Of a stretch of 64,000 nt of DNA, positions 19,801 through 27,380 are shown in pieces. Numbering within the stretch: the stretch's first letter is position 1; the number at the start of each line of letters is the position of its first letter. The stretch lies in the NCBI RefSeq assembly GCF_018224615.1, contig NZ_JAGTUK010000002.1:186001-250000 (forward strand), written 5' to 3'. A program made the position numbers and the translations under genes. A model generated the notes under the pieces. It did no database searches, was not told where the DNA came from, and was given only the letters and a program-made list of their open reading frames with translations. Source of the stretch: Microbacterium paraoxydans. Lineage in GTDB: Bacteria; Actinomycetota; Actinomycetes; Actinomycetales; Microbacteriaceae.

Positions 19801-20330
19801 CGATGGAGTGGCTGCACCGTGCGGCCGCCTCCGACGAGCGCGCCTGGGTCGACGAGTTCGGTGCGGTCAGCGACAAGTCCGGTCTCGGGGTGGAGCGCAA
19901 CGTGTTCCGCTATCGTCCGGTCGCGGTCGACGTGCGACTCTCGGAGGACGCGACCCTCGCCGACGGTGTGCGCGTGCTCGCGGCCGCCCTGCGCAGCGGC
20001 AGCCCGTTCACCGTGTCGGCTGCGGCCCTGCCGTCGCGCGTGACCAAGGTGCTCTCCGGCGCCGGGGTCTCGGTGAAGACGGAGTCCGACGCGGCCTGGA
20101 CCAAGCGCTACGCCAAGGCCGCCCGGTCGTGGCAGCGCGTGCGGCTGGTGGGCGGCGACGCCTCGGCCCTGTTCGAGGCGCTCGACGGTTCGCCCGACGT
20201 GGCCGTGTGGTCGCACGCGGTGACGGGGGCGGGGCGCGTGGAGATCCTGCCGTTCCTGCACGAGCAGGCCGTGTCGATCACGAACCACCGCTTCGGCAAC
20301 CCGACCTCGCTGTCCGAGGGTGTGATCTGA
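16869..20330 (+). CDS. putA: Bifunctional proline dehydrogenase / L-glutamate-gamma-semialdehyde dehydrogenase
   Basis: A 1153-residue PutA that oxidises proline to P5C (FAD domain) and then glutamate semialdehyde to glutamate (NAD domain). The FAD proline dehydrogenase barrel spans about 60-460 (KVSSVVSQLSMWSFDEA, MLLGMATGQAEAVRKD). The aldehyde dehydrogenase domain spans about 500-990 with TPPWNFPVAIPAGG, the general-base Glu720 in LAETSGKNA and catalytic Cys754 in GHAGQKCSAAS. A further about 150-residue C-terminal region follows. No N-terminal ribbon-helix-helix is present, so it is not self-regulating; the divergent LysR probably does this. GAGGAAGG precedes ATG 16869. Confidence 0.97.
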   Translation: MTVIDDTTPRTEEVAALVQRWLAESETHPVEPAAQRLSEVLKDPNGLDFTVGFVDGVMRPEDLRVAGRKLAELSDITPTLLPGYLRAAIKAGGFWAPKLPGVVVPISRRVLRAMVGHLVLDATPSKLGPAIAKLRKSGNRLNLNLLGEAVLGEREAGRRLQGTYDFLARPDVDYVSIKVSSVVSQLSMWSFDEAVADVVEKLTPLYRLAAEAEAKGKAKFINLDMEEYRDLDLTIAAFTSILDQPGLENLEAGIVLQAYLPDALAAMQRLQEWAAARRAKGGAPIKVRVVKGANLAMEEVDAKVHGWPLATYGTKQDSDTNYKRVLDWAMTPERLDAVRIGVAGHNLFDIAYTWLLAKQRGVTDAVEYEMLLGMATGQAEAVRKDVGRLLLYTPVVNPAEFDVAIAYLVRRLEENASPENFMSAVFELASNPALLTRERERFERSLAALAADASLPEDQRVPAPHRTQDRTAERPAGVTEGFANQPDSDPALAANRAWGRDILRRSVTTTLGRDAIAAARIETEAELDAVFSAATAAAEKWAALPAAERAAVLHRAGDELAARRGQLIEIMANEAGKTIAEADPEVSEAIDFAHYYAERAKELEAVSGAEFVPSKVTVVTPPWNFPVAIPAGGVLAGLASGSGVIIKPAKLTQRCGAVMVEALWAAGVPRDLLALVDLGSRDLGTRLVASPQVDRVILTGAYETAQLFRSFRADLPLLAETSGKNAIIVTPSADLDLAAADVARSAFGHAGQKCSAASLAILVGSVADSKRFERQLVDAVTSMRVGLPDDPATQMGPIIEPANGKLLTALTTLDKGERWLVEPRKLDDEGKQWTPGVKTGVREGSYFHLTEFFGPVLGIMHAKDLDEAIRLQNAVDYGLTAGLHSLDSAEVATWLDRVEAGNLYVNRGITGAIVQRQPFGGWKRSAVGAGAKAGGPNYLFGLGEWRPAELPAAATGAAVTPAVTALIDAAAADLDPAAMEWLHRAAASDERAWVDEFGAVSDKSGLGVERNVFRYRPVAVDVRLSEDATLADGVRVLAAALRSGSPFTVSAAALPSRVTKVLSGAGVSVKTESDAAWTKRYAKAARSWQRVRLVGGDASALFEALDGSPDVAVWSHAVTGAGRVEILPFLHEQAVSITNHRFGNPTSLSEGVI

Positions 20331-20346
20331 CCCGAGGCTTCCACGG

Positions 20347-20387
20347 CGACGCCCCCTGCCCCGCGCGATGCGGAGCAGGGGGCGTCG
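20347..20387. terminator. Terminator hairpin between putA and the ABC permease gene
   Basis: Thirteen-base perfect arms CGACGCCCCCTGC and GCAGGGGGCGTCG around a 15-base loop that can pair internally, placed between two convergent genes. Confidence 0.8.
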
Positions 20388-20397
20388 TCATGCGGGC

Positions 20398-21495
20398 TCA
20401 GCCGCGCAGCGCTTCGGCGAGCTTGACGCGCGAGCCCATCCGCAGCAGCGAGTTCTCGTAGATCTTCGCGCCCACGACGATCGCCGCCACGCAGCTCGCG
20501 AGCAGGATCACCAGGCTCAGCAGCGGCTCCCACCACTGCGCCTCGCCCACGAACAGGCGCATGGGCATGCCGACCGGGGCCGAGAACGGCACATACGACA
20601 TGATCGTCAGCACCAGCGGGTTGTCGTTGAAGACGATCACCAGGATGTACGGCGCCATGATCAGCATCGTGATCGGAGTGGTGGTCGAGCCGATGTCCTC
20701 CTGGCGCGACACCATCGACGCCGCGGCCGCGAACATCGCGGCGAGCAGCACGAAGCCGAACAGGAAGAACACCGCGAACCAGATGATCGGGGCGCCGAGC
20801 GTGGTCAGCACCTCGCGCTGCCCGGTCACGATCAGGCCGATGGTCGCCACCGCCGCCAGGGCCAGGATCTGCCCCATCGCCAGCACGGTGTTGCCGATGA
20901 CCTTCCCGGCGAGCAGCGTGCGGGCGGGGATCGCCGACAGCAGCACCTCCACCACGCGGGTCTGCTTCTCCTCGACGACGCTCTGGGCGATCGTGCCGCC
21001 GAAGGTCGCCGCGGCCATCATGAACACCAGGCCGAACGCGATCGCGATGAAGTACCGCAACAGCGGGTTGGTGGTGACCGGTTCGAGGATCTCGACCTCG
21101 GGTGACAGCGACAGCGCCGACACGAGCGAGCCCGGGGCGTCCTGCAGTGCGACGATCGTGTACCCCGTGTGTCCTTCGGTGCCGCTCGCGGGCAGCACGG
21201 CCGCATCGACCGTGTCGTCGCGCACCAGCTTCTCCGCCTCGGCCTGGTCGGCGACCTGCGTGACCTCGACACCGGGGATCTTCGACACGACGGACGCGGT
21301 GTCCGCGGTCGCCGCGACCGGCATGGTGTCGGTGTTCTTGCTCGCGAAGCCGCCGAACAGCACGCCGGCGAGAGCGAGCACGAGCAGGATGCCCGTGGAG
21401 ATCAGGAAGGCTTTGCTGCGCAGCTTCGAGCCGATCTCGCGCTCCGCGACGAGCCAGATGCCGCTGGGCGTGCGAGTGGGGGTGGGGGCGCTCAC
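20398..21495 (-). CDS. ABC-2 type transporter permease (NatB-like)
   Basis: A 365-residue exporter permease. One membrane helix near residues 28-48 is followed by an about 110-residue extracytoplasmic loop and five to six more helices from about 150 on. EEKQTRVVEVLLSAIPARTLLAGK is the family's coupling segment. The GTG start (21495) overlaps the ATPase stop codon by GTGA, so the two are translationally coupled. With the ATPase it forms an efflux pump of NatAB type; substrate unknown. Confidence 0.9.
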   Translation of the reverse strand: MSAPTPTRTPSGIWLVAEREIGSKLRSKAFLISTGILLVLALAGVLFGGFASKNTDTMPVAATADTASVVSKIPGVEVTQVADQAEAEKLVRDDTVDAAVLPASGTEGHTGYTIVALQDAPGSLVSALSLSPEVEILEPVTTNPLLRYFIAIAFGLVFMMAAATFGGTIAQSVVEEKQTRVVEVLLSAIPARTLLAGKVIGNTVLAMGQILALAAVATIGLIVTGQREVLTTLGAPIIWFAVFFLFGFVLLAAMFAAAASMVSRQEDIGSTTTPITMLIMAPYILVIVFNDNPLVLTIMSYVPFSAPVGMPMRLFVGEAQWWEPLLSLVILLASCVAAIVVGAKIYENSLLRMGSRVKLAEALRG

Positions 21496-22385
21496 TGGAT
21501 GACCTCCTTGAAGATCTGGGCGAGGGACGGATGCTGCGGGGCGAAGCTCGCGACGTCGCCGCGCTGCACGGCCGACTGGAGCACGCGCTGCGCGGTCTCG
21601 GGGCTGTCGGCGTCGAACAGCGCGTAGCCGCCCTCGAAGTCGATCACGGTGACGCCGGGCTCGGTGCGCACCCAGCCCGCATCGCCCGCGGACACCAGCT
21701 CGTAGCGGTTGCGGGCGTGCTCGGAGCGCAGCGCGTCACGCGACCCCGCCGCGCGGATCGTGCCACCGGCGAGGATCACGAGGTCGTCGCACAGGCGCTC
21801 CACCACGTCGAGCTGGTGGGAGGAGAACAGGATCGATGCCCCCTTCGCGGCGCTGGACTGCAGCACCCCGGCGACCACGTCGACCGCGAGCGGGTCGAGC
21901 CCGGAGAACGGCTCGTCGAGGATCAGCACCTCGGGGTCGTGCACGAGCGACGCCGCGATCTGCGCGCGCTGCTGGTTGCCGAGCGACAGCGACTCGATGG
22001 TGTCGTTCAGACGCTCGCCCAGACCCAGCTCGGTGAGCAGCGTGGTCGCCCGCTGCGTCGCGTCCTGCTTGCCGAAGCCGTGCAGCCGGGCGAGATAGAC
22101 GATCTGCTCCAGCACCTTCATCTTCGGGTACAGGCCGCGCTCCTCCGGCATGTAGCCGAATCGGCGACGGTCCGCGGTGGTGAGCGGCGCGCCGTCGAGG
22201 TCCACGCGGCCGCCGTCGGACGACAGCAGACCGAGCACGATGCGCATGGTGGTGGTCTTGCCGGCGCCATTGCCGCCGACGAACCCCGTCAGGCGCCCGG
22301 GGGCGACCGTGAAGGAGACGTCGTCGAGCACGCGCCGAGAGCCGTAGCTCTTGGTGATGCCGGAGAGTTCGAGCAGTCCTGTCAT
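21492..22385 (-). CDS. ABC transporter ATP-binding protein (NatA-like)
   Basis: A 297-residue ATPase with Walker A GGNGAGKTT near residue 37, a signature LSLGNQQRAQIA in place of LSGGQ near 145, Walker B VLILDEPFSGLDP and the switch His in SSHQLD. The C-terminal about 80 residues are the extra domain typical of NatA-like exporter ATPases. ATG 22385 is set by a TAGCGT -10 box seven bases upstream. It is followed by the permease with a 4-base overlap. The two-component system 2 kb upstream is of the type that often controls such exporters, but BenE lies between. Confidence 0.92.
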   Translation of the reverse strand: MTGLLELSGITKSYGSRRVLDDVSFTVAPGRLTGFVGGNGAGKTTTMRIVLGLLSSDGGRVDLDGAPLTTADRRRFGYMPEERGLYPKMKVLEQIVYLARLHGFGKQDATQRATTLLTELGLGERLNDTIESLSLGNQQRAQIAASLVHDPEVLILDEPFSGLDPLAVDVVAGVLQSSAAKGASILFSSHQLDVVERLCDDLVILAGGTIRAAGSRDALRSEHARNRYELVSAGDAGWVRTEPGVTVIDFEGGYALFDADSPETAQRVLQSAVQRGDVASFAPQHPSLAQIFKEVIQ

Positions 22386-22392
22386 GCCCCTC

Positions 22393-22398
22393 ACGCTA
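22393..22398 (-). promoter_or_regulatory. -10 box, leaderless type (ABC exporter operon)
   Basis: TAGCGT on the minus strand, seven bases before ATG 22385. The about 105-base gap to the next gene otherwise holds only GC-rich sequence. Confidence 0.55.
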
Positions 22399-22490
22399 CG
22401 GAGCGACGGGGCGCACGACATCCCCCACGCGGCGGAGTCCCGGGCGTCCGCCGCGCGGGTGAGCGGGCGCCGCGCGGGGGAGCGGAGACC

Positions 22491-23663
22491 TCAGCGGCGG
22501 CCGGCGTGCAGCGCGGTGCGCACGAGCAGCCCGGCCACGAGCGCCCAGAACGCCGCGCTCACGCCCAGCACCGCGATGCCGGAGGCGGCGACGAGGAACG
22601 TGACCACCGCCGGGAGGCGCTCGCCCGGATCGTCGATCGCCTGCTGCACGGCCGACCCGAAGGCCGCGAACAGGGCGAGCCCGGCGACGGCGGGGATCAC
22701 GGCCTCCGGCGCCAGCACCACGAGCGTCGCGAACGCCGCCGAGAACCCGCCGAGCACCAGGTACGACACCCCGGTCGACACTCCGGCGACCCAGCGGCGC
22801 TTCGCGTCGGGGTCGGCGTCGGGCGAGGCCGCGAGGGCCGCACTGATCGCGGCGAGGTTGATCGCGTGTCCGCCCGCGGTGGCACCGACGGCCGTGCCGA
22901 GTCCGGTCACCAGCATCGCGGGGCGCCACGGCACCTCGTAGCCGAAGCTGCGCATGATCGCGATGCCCGGCACGTTCTGCGACGCCATCGTCACGATGAA
23001 CAGCGGCAGCGCGACCCCCACCAGTGCTCCGACCGTGAACACCGGCGCGGTCAGCTCCACCCGCGGCAGCAGCACCGCGGGGTCGACCGCGTCGCCCGAG
23101 GTCACCAGGGACACCGCGACGACCAGGGCCGCGGCGAGGAACGCGAGCGGGACCGCCCACCGCGGAGCGAGACGCGCGAACACCAGCCACGTGAGCACGA
23201 CCGGGATCACGCCCCACGGATTGGCCACGACGCCCGTGATCGGCGCAAGACACAGCGGCAGCAGCACCCCCGCGAGCATCGCCTGCGCGATCGACGGCGG
23301 AATGCGGGCGATCAGCGCACCGAGAGCGGGCCACAGCGCCGTGAGCAGGATCAGGGCCGCCGTGACCAGGAACGCGCCGACCGCCGCGGGCCACCCGCCC
23401 TCGATCGAGCCGGTGGAGGCCAGCAGGGCGGCCCCGGGCGTGGACCACGCGACCGTGATCGGCATGCGGTAGCGCCACGCCAGCACGACGCAGGCGACGC
23501 CCATCGTCACGGTCACGGCGAGCAGCCCGCTGGCCGCCTGGGCCGCGGTCGCCCCCATCGCATCGAGCCCGGTCAGCACCACGGCGAACGAGCTCGTGAA
23601 ACCCACGAGGGCGGTGACCACCCCGGCCAGGATCGGGCGCGACAGAGGAGCGGTGTCAGGCAT
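22491..23663 (-). CDS. benE: BenE-family benzoate/H+ symporter
   Basis: A 390-residue membrane protein with about 11-12 hydrophobic helices and the BenE landmarks: FTSSFAVVLTGLDAMGAT near the N-terminus, PITVAWSTPGAALLAST near 69-85 and GGHAINLAAISAALAASPDA near 260. BenE proteins import benzoate or related aromatic acids; no aromatic degradation genes are nearby, so the substrate is uncertain. ATG 23663 lies seven bases after a TAGCCT -10 box. Confidence 0.9.
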   Translation of the reverse strand: MPDTAPLSRPILAGVVTALVGFTSSFAVVLTGLDAMGATAAQAASGLLAVTVTMGVACVVLAWRYRMPITVAWSTPGAALLASTGSIEGGWPAAVGAFLVTAALILLTALWPALGALIARIPPSIAQAMLAGVLLPLCLAPITGVVANPWGVIPVVLTWLVFARLAPRWAVPLAFLAAALVVAVSLVTSGDAVDPAVLLPRVELTAPVFTVGALVGVALPLFIVTMASQNVPGIAIMRSFGYEVPWRPAMLVTGLGTAVGATAGGHAINLAAISAALAASPDADPDAKRRWVAGVSTGVSYLVLGGFSAAFATLVVLAPEAVIPAVAGLALFAAFGSAVQQAIDDPGERLPAVVTFLVAASGIAVLGVSAAFWALVAGLLVRTALHAGRR

Positions 23664-23670
23664 GGCTCAG

Positions 23671-23676
23671 AGGCTA
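23671..23676 (-). promoter_or_regulatory. -10 box, leaderless type (benE)
   Basis: TAGCCT on the minus strand, seven bases before ATG 23663. Confidence 0.6.
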
Positions 23677-23700
23677 TCGCGGGCCGCGGCCCGCCTCGCG

Positions 23701-24432
23701 TCAGGTGAGCCCGAGGCGATGGGCCAGGACCACCGCCTGCACCCGGTCGCGCGCGCCCAGCTTCTGCAGGATGCGCGAGACGTGGGTCTTCACGGTGGCC
23801 TCGCCGATGTAGAGCGCCCGCGCGATCTCCCCGTTGCTGCGGGCGTCGGCGAGCAGCGCCAGCACCTCGGCCTCCCGCTCCGTGAGGGGTTCCGCGAGCA
23901 CGCCCTTCTTCTCGCTCCGCTCGCTCAGGGGCCGGGGGGATGTCTCGCTCCGCTCGCTGAGGGGCCGGGGGGAGGGGAGGGGGTCGCCCTGGCGCCCGTG
24001 CGTGGCGAAGCGCGCGAGCACCCGTCGCGTGACCTCCGGGGCGAGCATCCCGTCGCCCGCGGCCAGGGCGCGCACGGCAGCGATCAGGTCTTCGGCGCCC
24101 GCGTTCTTGAGCAGGAAGCCGCTCGCGCCCGCGTCGAGCGCCCGGTACAGGTAGTCGTCGCGGTCGAACGTGGTCACGATCGCGATGGCCGCGCGGACCT
24201 CCGGGTCTGCGACCAGGCGCGAGGTCGCCTCGATGCCGTCCATGTCGGGCATCTGCACGTCCATCGTGATGACGTCGGGTCGTAGCTGTGCGGCCAGCGC
24301 CACGGCCTCCGCCCCCGTCGCGGCCTCGCCGACCACGGTGATGTCGGGCTGCGTGTCGAGGATCGTGCGGAACCCGGCGCGCAGCAGCGCGTGGTCGTCG
24401 ACCAGGAGCACGCGGATGGGGGGGCCGCTCAT
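23701..24432 (-). CDS. NarL/LuxR-family response regulator with an in-frame repeat insertion
   Basis: A 243-residue response regulator. The receiver domain (about 6-120) has acidic D12/D13, phospho-acceptor D58 ([10 protein letters not shown]) and K109. The LuxR helix-turn-helix is at about 182-243 ([40 protein letters not shown]). The linker, residues about 154-177, contains two copies of an 11-residue unit, [11 protein letters not shown] and [11 protein letters not shown], encoded by a 33-bp tandem DNA repeat that also occurs in degenerate form between genes at 4028-4140. ATG 24432 overlaps the kinase stop codon (ATGA). Confidence 0.93.
   Translation of the reverse strand: MSGPPIRVLLVDDHALLRAGFRTILDTQPDITVVGEAATGAEAVALAAQLRPDVITMDVQMPDMDGIEATSRLVADPEVRAAIAIVTTFDRDDYLYRALDAGASGFLLKNAGAEDLIAAVRALAAGDGMLAPEVTRRVLARFATHGRQGDPLPSPRPLSERSETSPRPLSERSEKKGVLAEPLTEREAEVLALLADARSNGEIARALYIGEATVKTHVSRILQKLGARDRVQAVVLAHRLGLT
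23910..23975. repeat. Two tandem 33-bp repeat units inside the response regulator gene
   Basis: Units at 23910-23942 and 23943-23975 share 31 of 33 bases and begin TCTCGCTCCGCTCGCT. Being 33 bp (11 codons) long, they keep the reading frame. The core is the same as in the intergenic array at 4028-4140, so this looks like a dispersed repeat that has entered a tolerant protein linker. Confidence 0.85.
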
Positions 24433-25682
24433 CGGACCGCTCCCGCGCCGGCGGTCGCCAGGGGCACGCGCGCCCGCACCCGCACGCCGCCGTTCGGTCG
24501 CGGCGTCACGTCGAGGGTGCCCCCGGAGGCGGCGGCGCGCTCGCGCATCCCGAGCTGCCCGAGCCCCGGTCGCAGCTGCCCGATCGCCCGTCCGGAGTTG
24601 ACGACCTCGACCTCGACGCCGTCGTGGTCGTAGCGCACCCGCACGTCGGCCGTGGCGCCGGGCCCCGCGTGACGCCGGGCGTTCGTGAGCGACTCCTGGG
24701 CGATGCGGTAGAGGTTGACGGCCACGAGCGAGGGCACCGGCACCGGGTCGCCGATGACCGTGTAGGCGGTGGGCAGTCCGGCCGCGGTCGAGGCGTCCGC
24801 GAGTTCGGCGATGTCGTCGAGCTCCAGCGTCGACGCACCGTCCGCGGTCTCGCCGCCCGGAGTGCGCAGGGTCTCCAGCAGCTGCCGCAGTTCGTGGATC
24901 GCGTCGCGCGCCGAGGCTTCGACCCCGGTGAGGATGCGGGCGGCCTGCGCGGGGTCCTGTTCGAGCACGAGTCGCGCGGCTCCGGCCTGCACCCCCATGA
25001 CCGACACGTGATGGGCGACCACGTCGTGCAGCTCCCTGGCGATGCGCACGCGGTCGAGGGCGACGGCCTGCGCCGCGGTCACCTCGCGCTCGCGCTCGAG
25101 CTCGACCGTGCGCTGTTCGAGCACGGCCCGCTGCTCCGCGGCCGCCCAGGAGCGCTCGCCGAAGTAGTACGCCCCGCCGAAGTACAGTCCGTTGAGCAGG
25201 ATCTGGATGAGCATGAACGCGACGTAGGGCGACATGGCCCCCGCGACGACCTCGGCCTTGTCGGCCTCGCTGATCGCGTCGCGGTACATCGTGATCAGCA
25301 GCCACACGAACATCCCGACGATGATGGCGACGCGCACGAGGAGGGCCCGCCGTCGGTCGTTCAACCAGGCGCCCACCGTGAAGAGGGCGATGAACATGGC
25401 GATGTTGCCGACGTAGATCTCCGGCACGCGGATCGTGACGGCGGCGAAGTAGGCGGCGCACACGATCACCGCGACCGTGGCGGGCCAGCGCCGCCGGAAG
25501 GCGAGGGGTCCGGCGAGGACGGCGGCGTAGACCAGGGCCGTCCACAGGTCGGCCTGCTCGTCGCCGTACACCTGCGCGATGGAGGAGAGCGCGGCGCTGA
25601 GGACGGCCCCGACGAACAGCACGAGGGCCAGCAGCAGATCGCCGCGCCGGTCGCGCTCGGTCGGCGTGCGGGTGAAGGGCAT
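24429..25682 (-). CDS. Sensor histidine kinase, HisKA_3 type
   Basis: A 417-residue membrane kinase. About five or six hydrophobic helices fill residues 15-190, a short coiled coil (LEQRTVELEREREVTAAQA) follows, then the HisKA_3 phospho-acceptor box RIARELHDVVAHHVSV with H219, and a HATPase_c domain with NARRHAG (N-box) and LGMRERAAASGG (G-box). The start at 25682 is preferred over 25718 and further upstream ATGs because a TACGGT -10 box lies six bases before it. It is coupled by ATGA overlap to the response regulator. The signal is unknown. Confidence 0.92.
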   Translation of the reverse strand: MPFTRTPTERDRRGDLLLALVLFVGAVLSAALSSIAQVYGDEQADLWTALVYAAVLAGPLAFRRRWPATVAVIVCAAYFAAVTIRVPEIYVGNIAMFIALFTVGAWLNDRRRALLVRVAIIVGMFVWLLITMYRDAISEADKAEVVAGAMSPYVAFMLIQILLNGLYFGGAYYFGERSWAAAEQRAVLEQRTVELEREREVTAAQAVALDRVRIARELHDVVAHHVSVMGVQAGAARLVLEQDPAQAARILTGVEASARDAIHELRQLLETLRTPGGETADGASTLELDDIAELADASTAAGLPTAYTVIGDPVPVPSLVAVNLYRIAQESLTNARRHAGPGATADVRVRYDHDGVEVEVVNSGRAIGQLRPGLGQLGMRERAAASGGTLDVTPRPNGGVRVRARVPLATAGAGAVR

Positions 25683-25688
25683 TCCTCC

Positions 25689-25694
25689 ACCGTA
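25689..25694 (-). promoter_or_regulatory. -10 box, leaderless type (histidine kinase)
   Basis: TACGGT on the minus strand, six bases before ATG 25682. The spacer GGAGGA could also act in ribosome binding but is too close to the start to be typical. Confidence 0.55.
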
Positions 25695-25750
25695 GGGCGG
25701 GCGTCCGGGCGGCGGCATCCCCCGTGGGACGGATGGCGGAGCGGAGCCTC

Positions 25751-25779
25751 TTGACCGCGTACTTGTTTTTTGCAAGTAT
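25751..25779 (+). promoter_or_regulatory. Promoter of the VOC-HxlR operon
   Basis: TTGACC (25751-25756) as -35, a 17-base spacer, and AAGTAT (25774-25779) as -10. The predicted transcript start coincides with ATG 25786, and there is no Shine-Dalgarno sequence, so the mRNA is probably leaderless. Confidence 0.6.
25760..25778. promoter_or_regulatory. Inverted repeat TACTTG-N7-CAAGTA, candidate HxlR operator
   Basis: A perfect 6-base inverted repeat around a T-rich spacer, unusual in this GC-rich region. It lies between the -35 and -10 boxes, so binding would block transcription. The HxlR-type protein encoded by the second gene of the operon is the likely ligand-controlled binder. Confidence 0.65.
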
Positions 25780-25785
25780 CTCCGC

Positions 25786-26190
25786 ATGAGCCTCTTCATC
25801 ACCTGTCCGGTCGAGAGCGTCGAGCGCGCGACCGCCTTCTACACGGCCATCGGCTGGACCCTCAACGCCGACATGTCCGACCACAACGTGTCGTGCTTCG
25901 CCATCGCCCCCGAGCAGTACGTCATGCTCGGAAGCCGGGAGATGTACGCCAGCGTCGGCGGCACCGAGGACGTCGTCGGCGGCGCCGACACGCCCTCGAA
26001 GGTCACCGTCTCCTTCGACCTCGGCAGCCGCGAGGCGGTCGACGAGCTCGTCGAGCGGGCGGGAGCGGCCGGAGGGCGCATCGGCGACACCGACGACTAC
26101 CCCTTCATGTACCAGCGCCAGTTCGACGACCCAGACGGGTACCACTACTCGCCCTTCTGGATGAAGCCGGACGCCGACGCGGACGCGTGA
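25786..26190 (+). CDS. VOC-family (glyoxalase/bleomycin-resistance fold) protein
   Basis: A 134-residue protein with two beta-alpha-beta-beta-beta units: CPVESVERATAFYTAIGWTLN near the start and QRQFDDPDGYHYSPFWM near the end, where DPDGxxxxPFWM is the typical closing strand of VOC proteins. Members bind metal ions and act on, or sequester, small reactive molecules; this one's substrate is unknown. It shares a leaderless operon with an HxlR-type regulator, which suggests a response to an electrophile. Confidence 0.88.
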   Translation: MSLFITCPVESVERATAFYTAIGWTLNADMSDHNVSCFAIAPEQYVMLGSREMYASVGGTEDVVGGADTPSKVTVSFDLGSREAVDELVERAGAAGGRIGDTDDYPFMYQRQFDDPDGYHYSPFWMKPDADADA

Positions 26191-26495
26191 GCGACCTCGC
26201 CGCCGCACTCGGCGTCGTCGGGGCGCGCTGGGCGCTGCTGATCGTGGAGCGACTGCTCGACGGGCCCCAGCGCTACGGCGACCTGCAGCGCGACCTCGGG
26301 GTCCCGACCAACATCCTCGCGACCCGTCTGCGCGAGCTGGAGGCCGCCGGTGTGCTCGCACGCCTCCCGCTCCATCACAACACCCGCGCCTACGCGCTCA
26401 CCGAACGCGGTCTCGCGCTGCGTGAAGCGATCGACGCGCTGCGGGCATGGGGGGCCGCGGGAGAAGACGGATCAACCGGCGGAGCGGAGAGGTAA
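26187..26495 (+). CDS. HxlR-family winged-helix regulator
   Basis: A 102-residue HxlR/DUF24 winged-helix protein. GTG 26187 overlaps the VOC stop codon by GTGA. The family pattern is clear: LGVVGARWALLIVERLLDGPQRYGDL near residues 8-33, VPTNILATRLRELEAAGVLARL near 39-60 and YALTERGLALREAI near 68-81. No cysteine is seen near the N-terminus, so redox sensing by the usual Cys is not supported. It probably represses its own operon through the inverted repeat at 25760-25778. Confidence 0.88.
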   Translation: MSDLAAALGVVGARWALLIVERLLDGPQRYGDLQRDLGVPTNILATRLRELEAAGVLARLPLHHNTRAYALTERGLALREAIDALRAWGAAGEDGSTGGAER

Positions 26496-26551
26496 CAGGA
26501 GTGAAGCCGCGGACCGCGGCCGCATCCTGATCGACCCCCTCACCGCCCGGG

Positions 26552-27361
26552 TCAGCCCAGCAGGCGCTCGATCACCCGTGCCACGCCGTCGTCCGCGTTC
26601 GACGGCGCCACCTCGTCGGCCGCCTCCTGCACCACCGCGTCGGCGTGCGCCATCGCGACGCCGTGGCCGGCCCAGCGCAGCATCTCCACGTCGTTGAGCG
26701 CATCGCCGAAGGCCACGACCTCGGCCCGGTCGATGCCCAGGTGCGTGCACAGCCGCGCGAGCCCCGTGGCCTTGGTGACCCCCTGCGCCATGACCTCCAC
26801 GAACGGCGCGCCAGACAGCGTCGCCTCGAAGCCGGTGAGCCCGAGCGACCGCAGCGTCGCGAACAGCTCGGCGGGCGCGAGCTCCGGGTGCCGGATCACG
26901 AGCTTGAGCGTCGGGGCGGCCAGCACCTGGTCGAGCGGCACCCCGCCCATGGTCGCGGGGTCGCGCTTGTGATCGGACAGCTGTGCGACCGCGGCGTACC
27001 CGTGCTGCGCCACGAACGTCTCGCCGCCCTCGCGCACGCTCGCGAACAGCAGCCCCGGCACGCTCGCGCTCAGGGCGTCCGCGAGAGTGCGCAGCGTGGC
27101 GGGAGGCAGTTCCTCGGCGAACAGCATCCGCCCCTCGGTGAGGTGCGTGGCATACGCGCCGTTGCCGCACAGCGTCCAGCCCTCGAACCCCGCATCCGCC
27201 GCGATCACGCGCAGCCCGATCGGCTGCCGGGCGGTGACCGGGACCACGACGACGCCCGCCGCCCGTGCCGCGTCGAGCGCCGCACGGGTACGCGGCGTGA
27301 CAGCGGCCGACGGGTCGAGCAGGGTCCCGTCGAGGTCCGTCGCGATCAGGCGGAGAGTCAC
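26552..27361 (-). CDS. Cof-type HAD-IIB phosphatase
   Basis: A 269-residue haloacid dehalogenase hydrolase. Motif I DLDGTLLD (nucleophile in IATDLDGT, residues 7-11), a threonine in PVTARQ as motif II, a Lys in KLVIRHPE or KATGL as motif III and FGDALNDVEML as motif IV are all visible, with the C2B cap between. These enzymes dephosphorylate sugar phosphates, flavin precursors or similar. The GTG start at 27361 is 19 bases after the exonuclease stop codon, so the two may share a transcript. Confidence 0.9.
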   Translation of the reverse strand: MTLRLIATDLDGTLLDPSAAVTPRTRAALDAARAAGVVVVPVTARQPIGLRVIAADAGFEGWTLCGNGAYATHLTEGRMLFAEELPPATLRTLADALSASVPGLLFASVREGGETFVAQHGYAAVAQLSDHKRDPATMGGVPLDQVLAAPTLKLVIRHPELAPAELFATLRSLGLTGFEATLSGAPFVEVMAQGVTKATGLARLCTHLGIDRAEVVAFGDALNDVEMLRWAGHGVAMAHADAVVQEAADEVAPSNADDGVARVIERLLG

Positions 27362-27380
27362 GATGCGCGCCGCGGGGCGC

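Noticed and set aside
16731..20288. A very long minus-strand open frame antisense to putA, continuous with the LysR gene
   Set aside because: Only the part from GTG 16730 downstream has LysR sequence. The upstream extension is low-complexity antisense of putA.
21531..23708. A 725-codon plus-strand open frame across the ABC and benE genes
   Set aside because: It is a Gln/Arg/His-rich shadow antisense to three well-supported genes.
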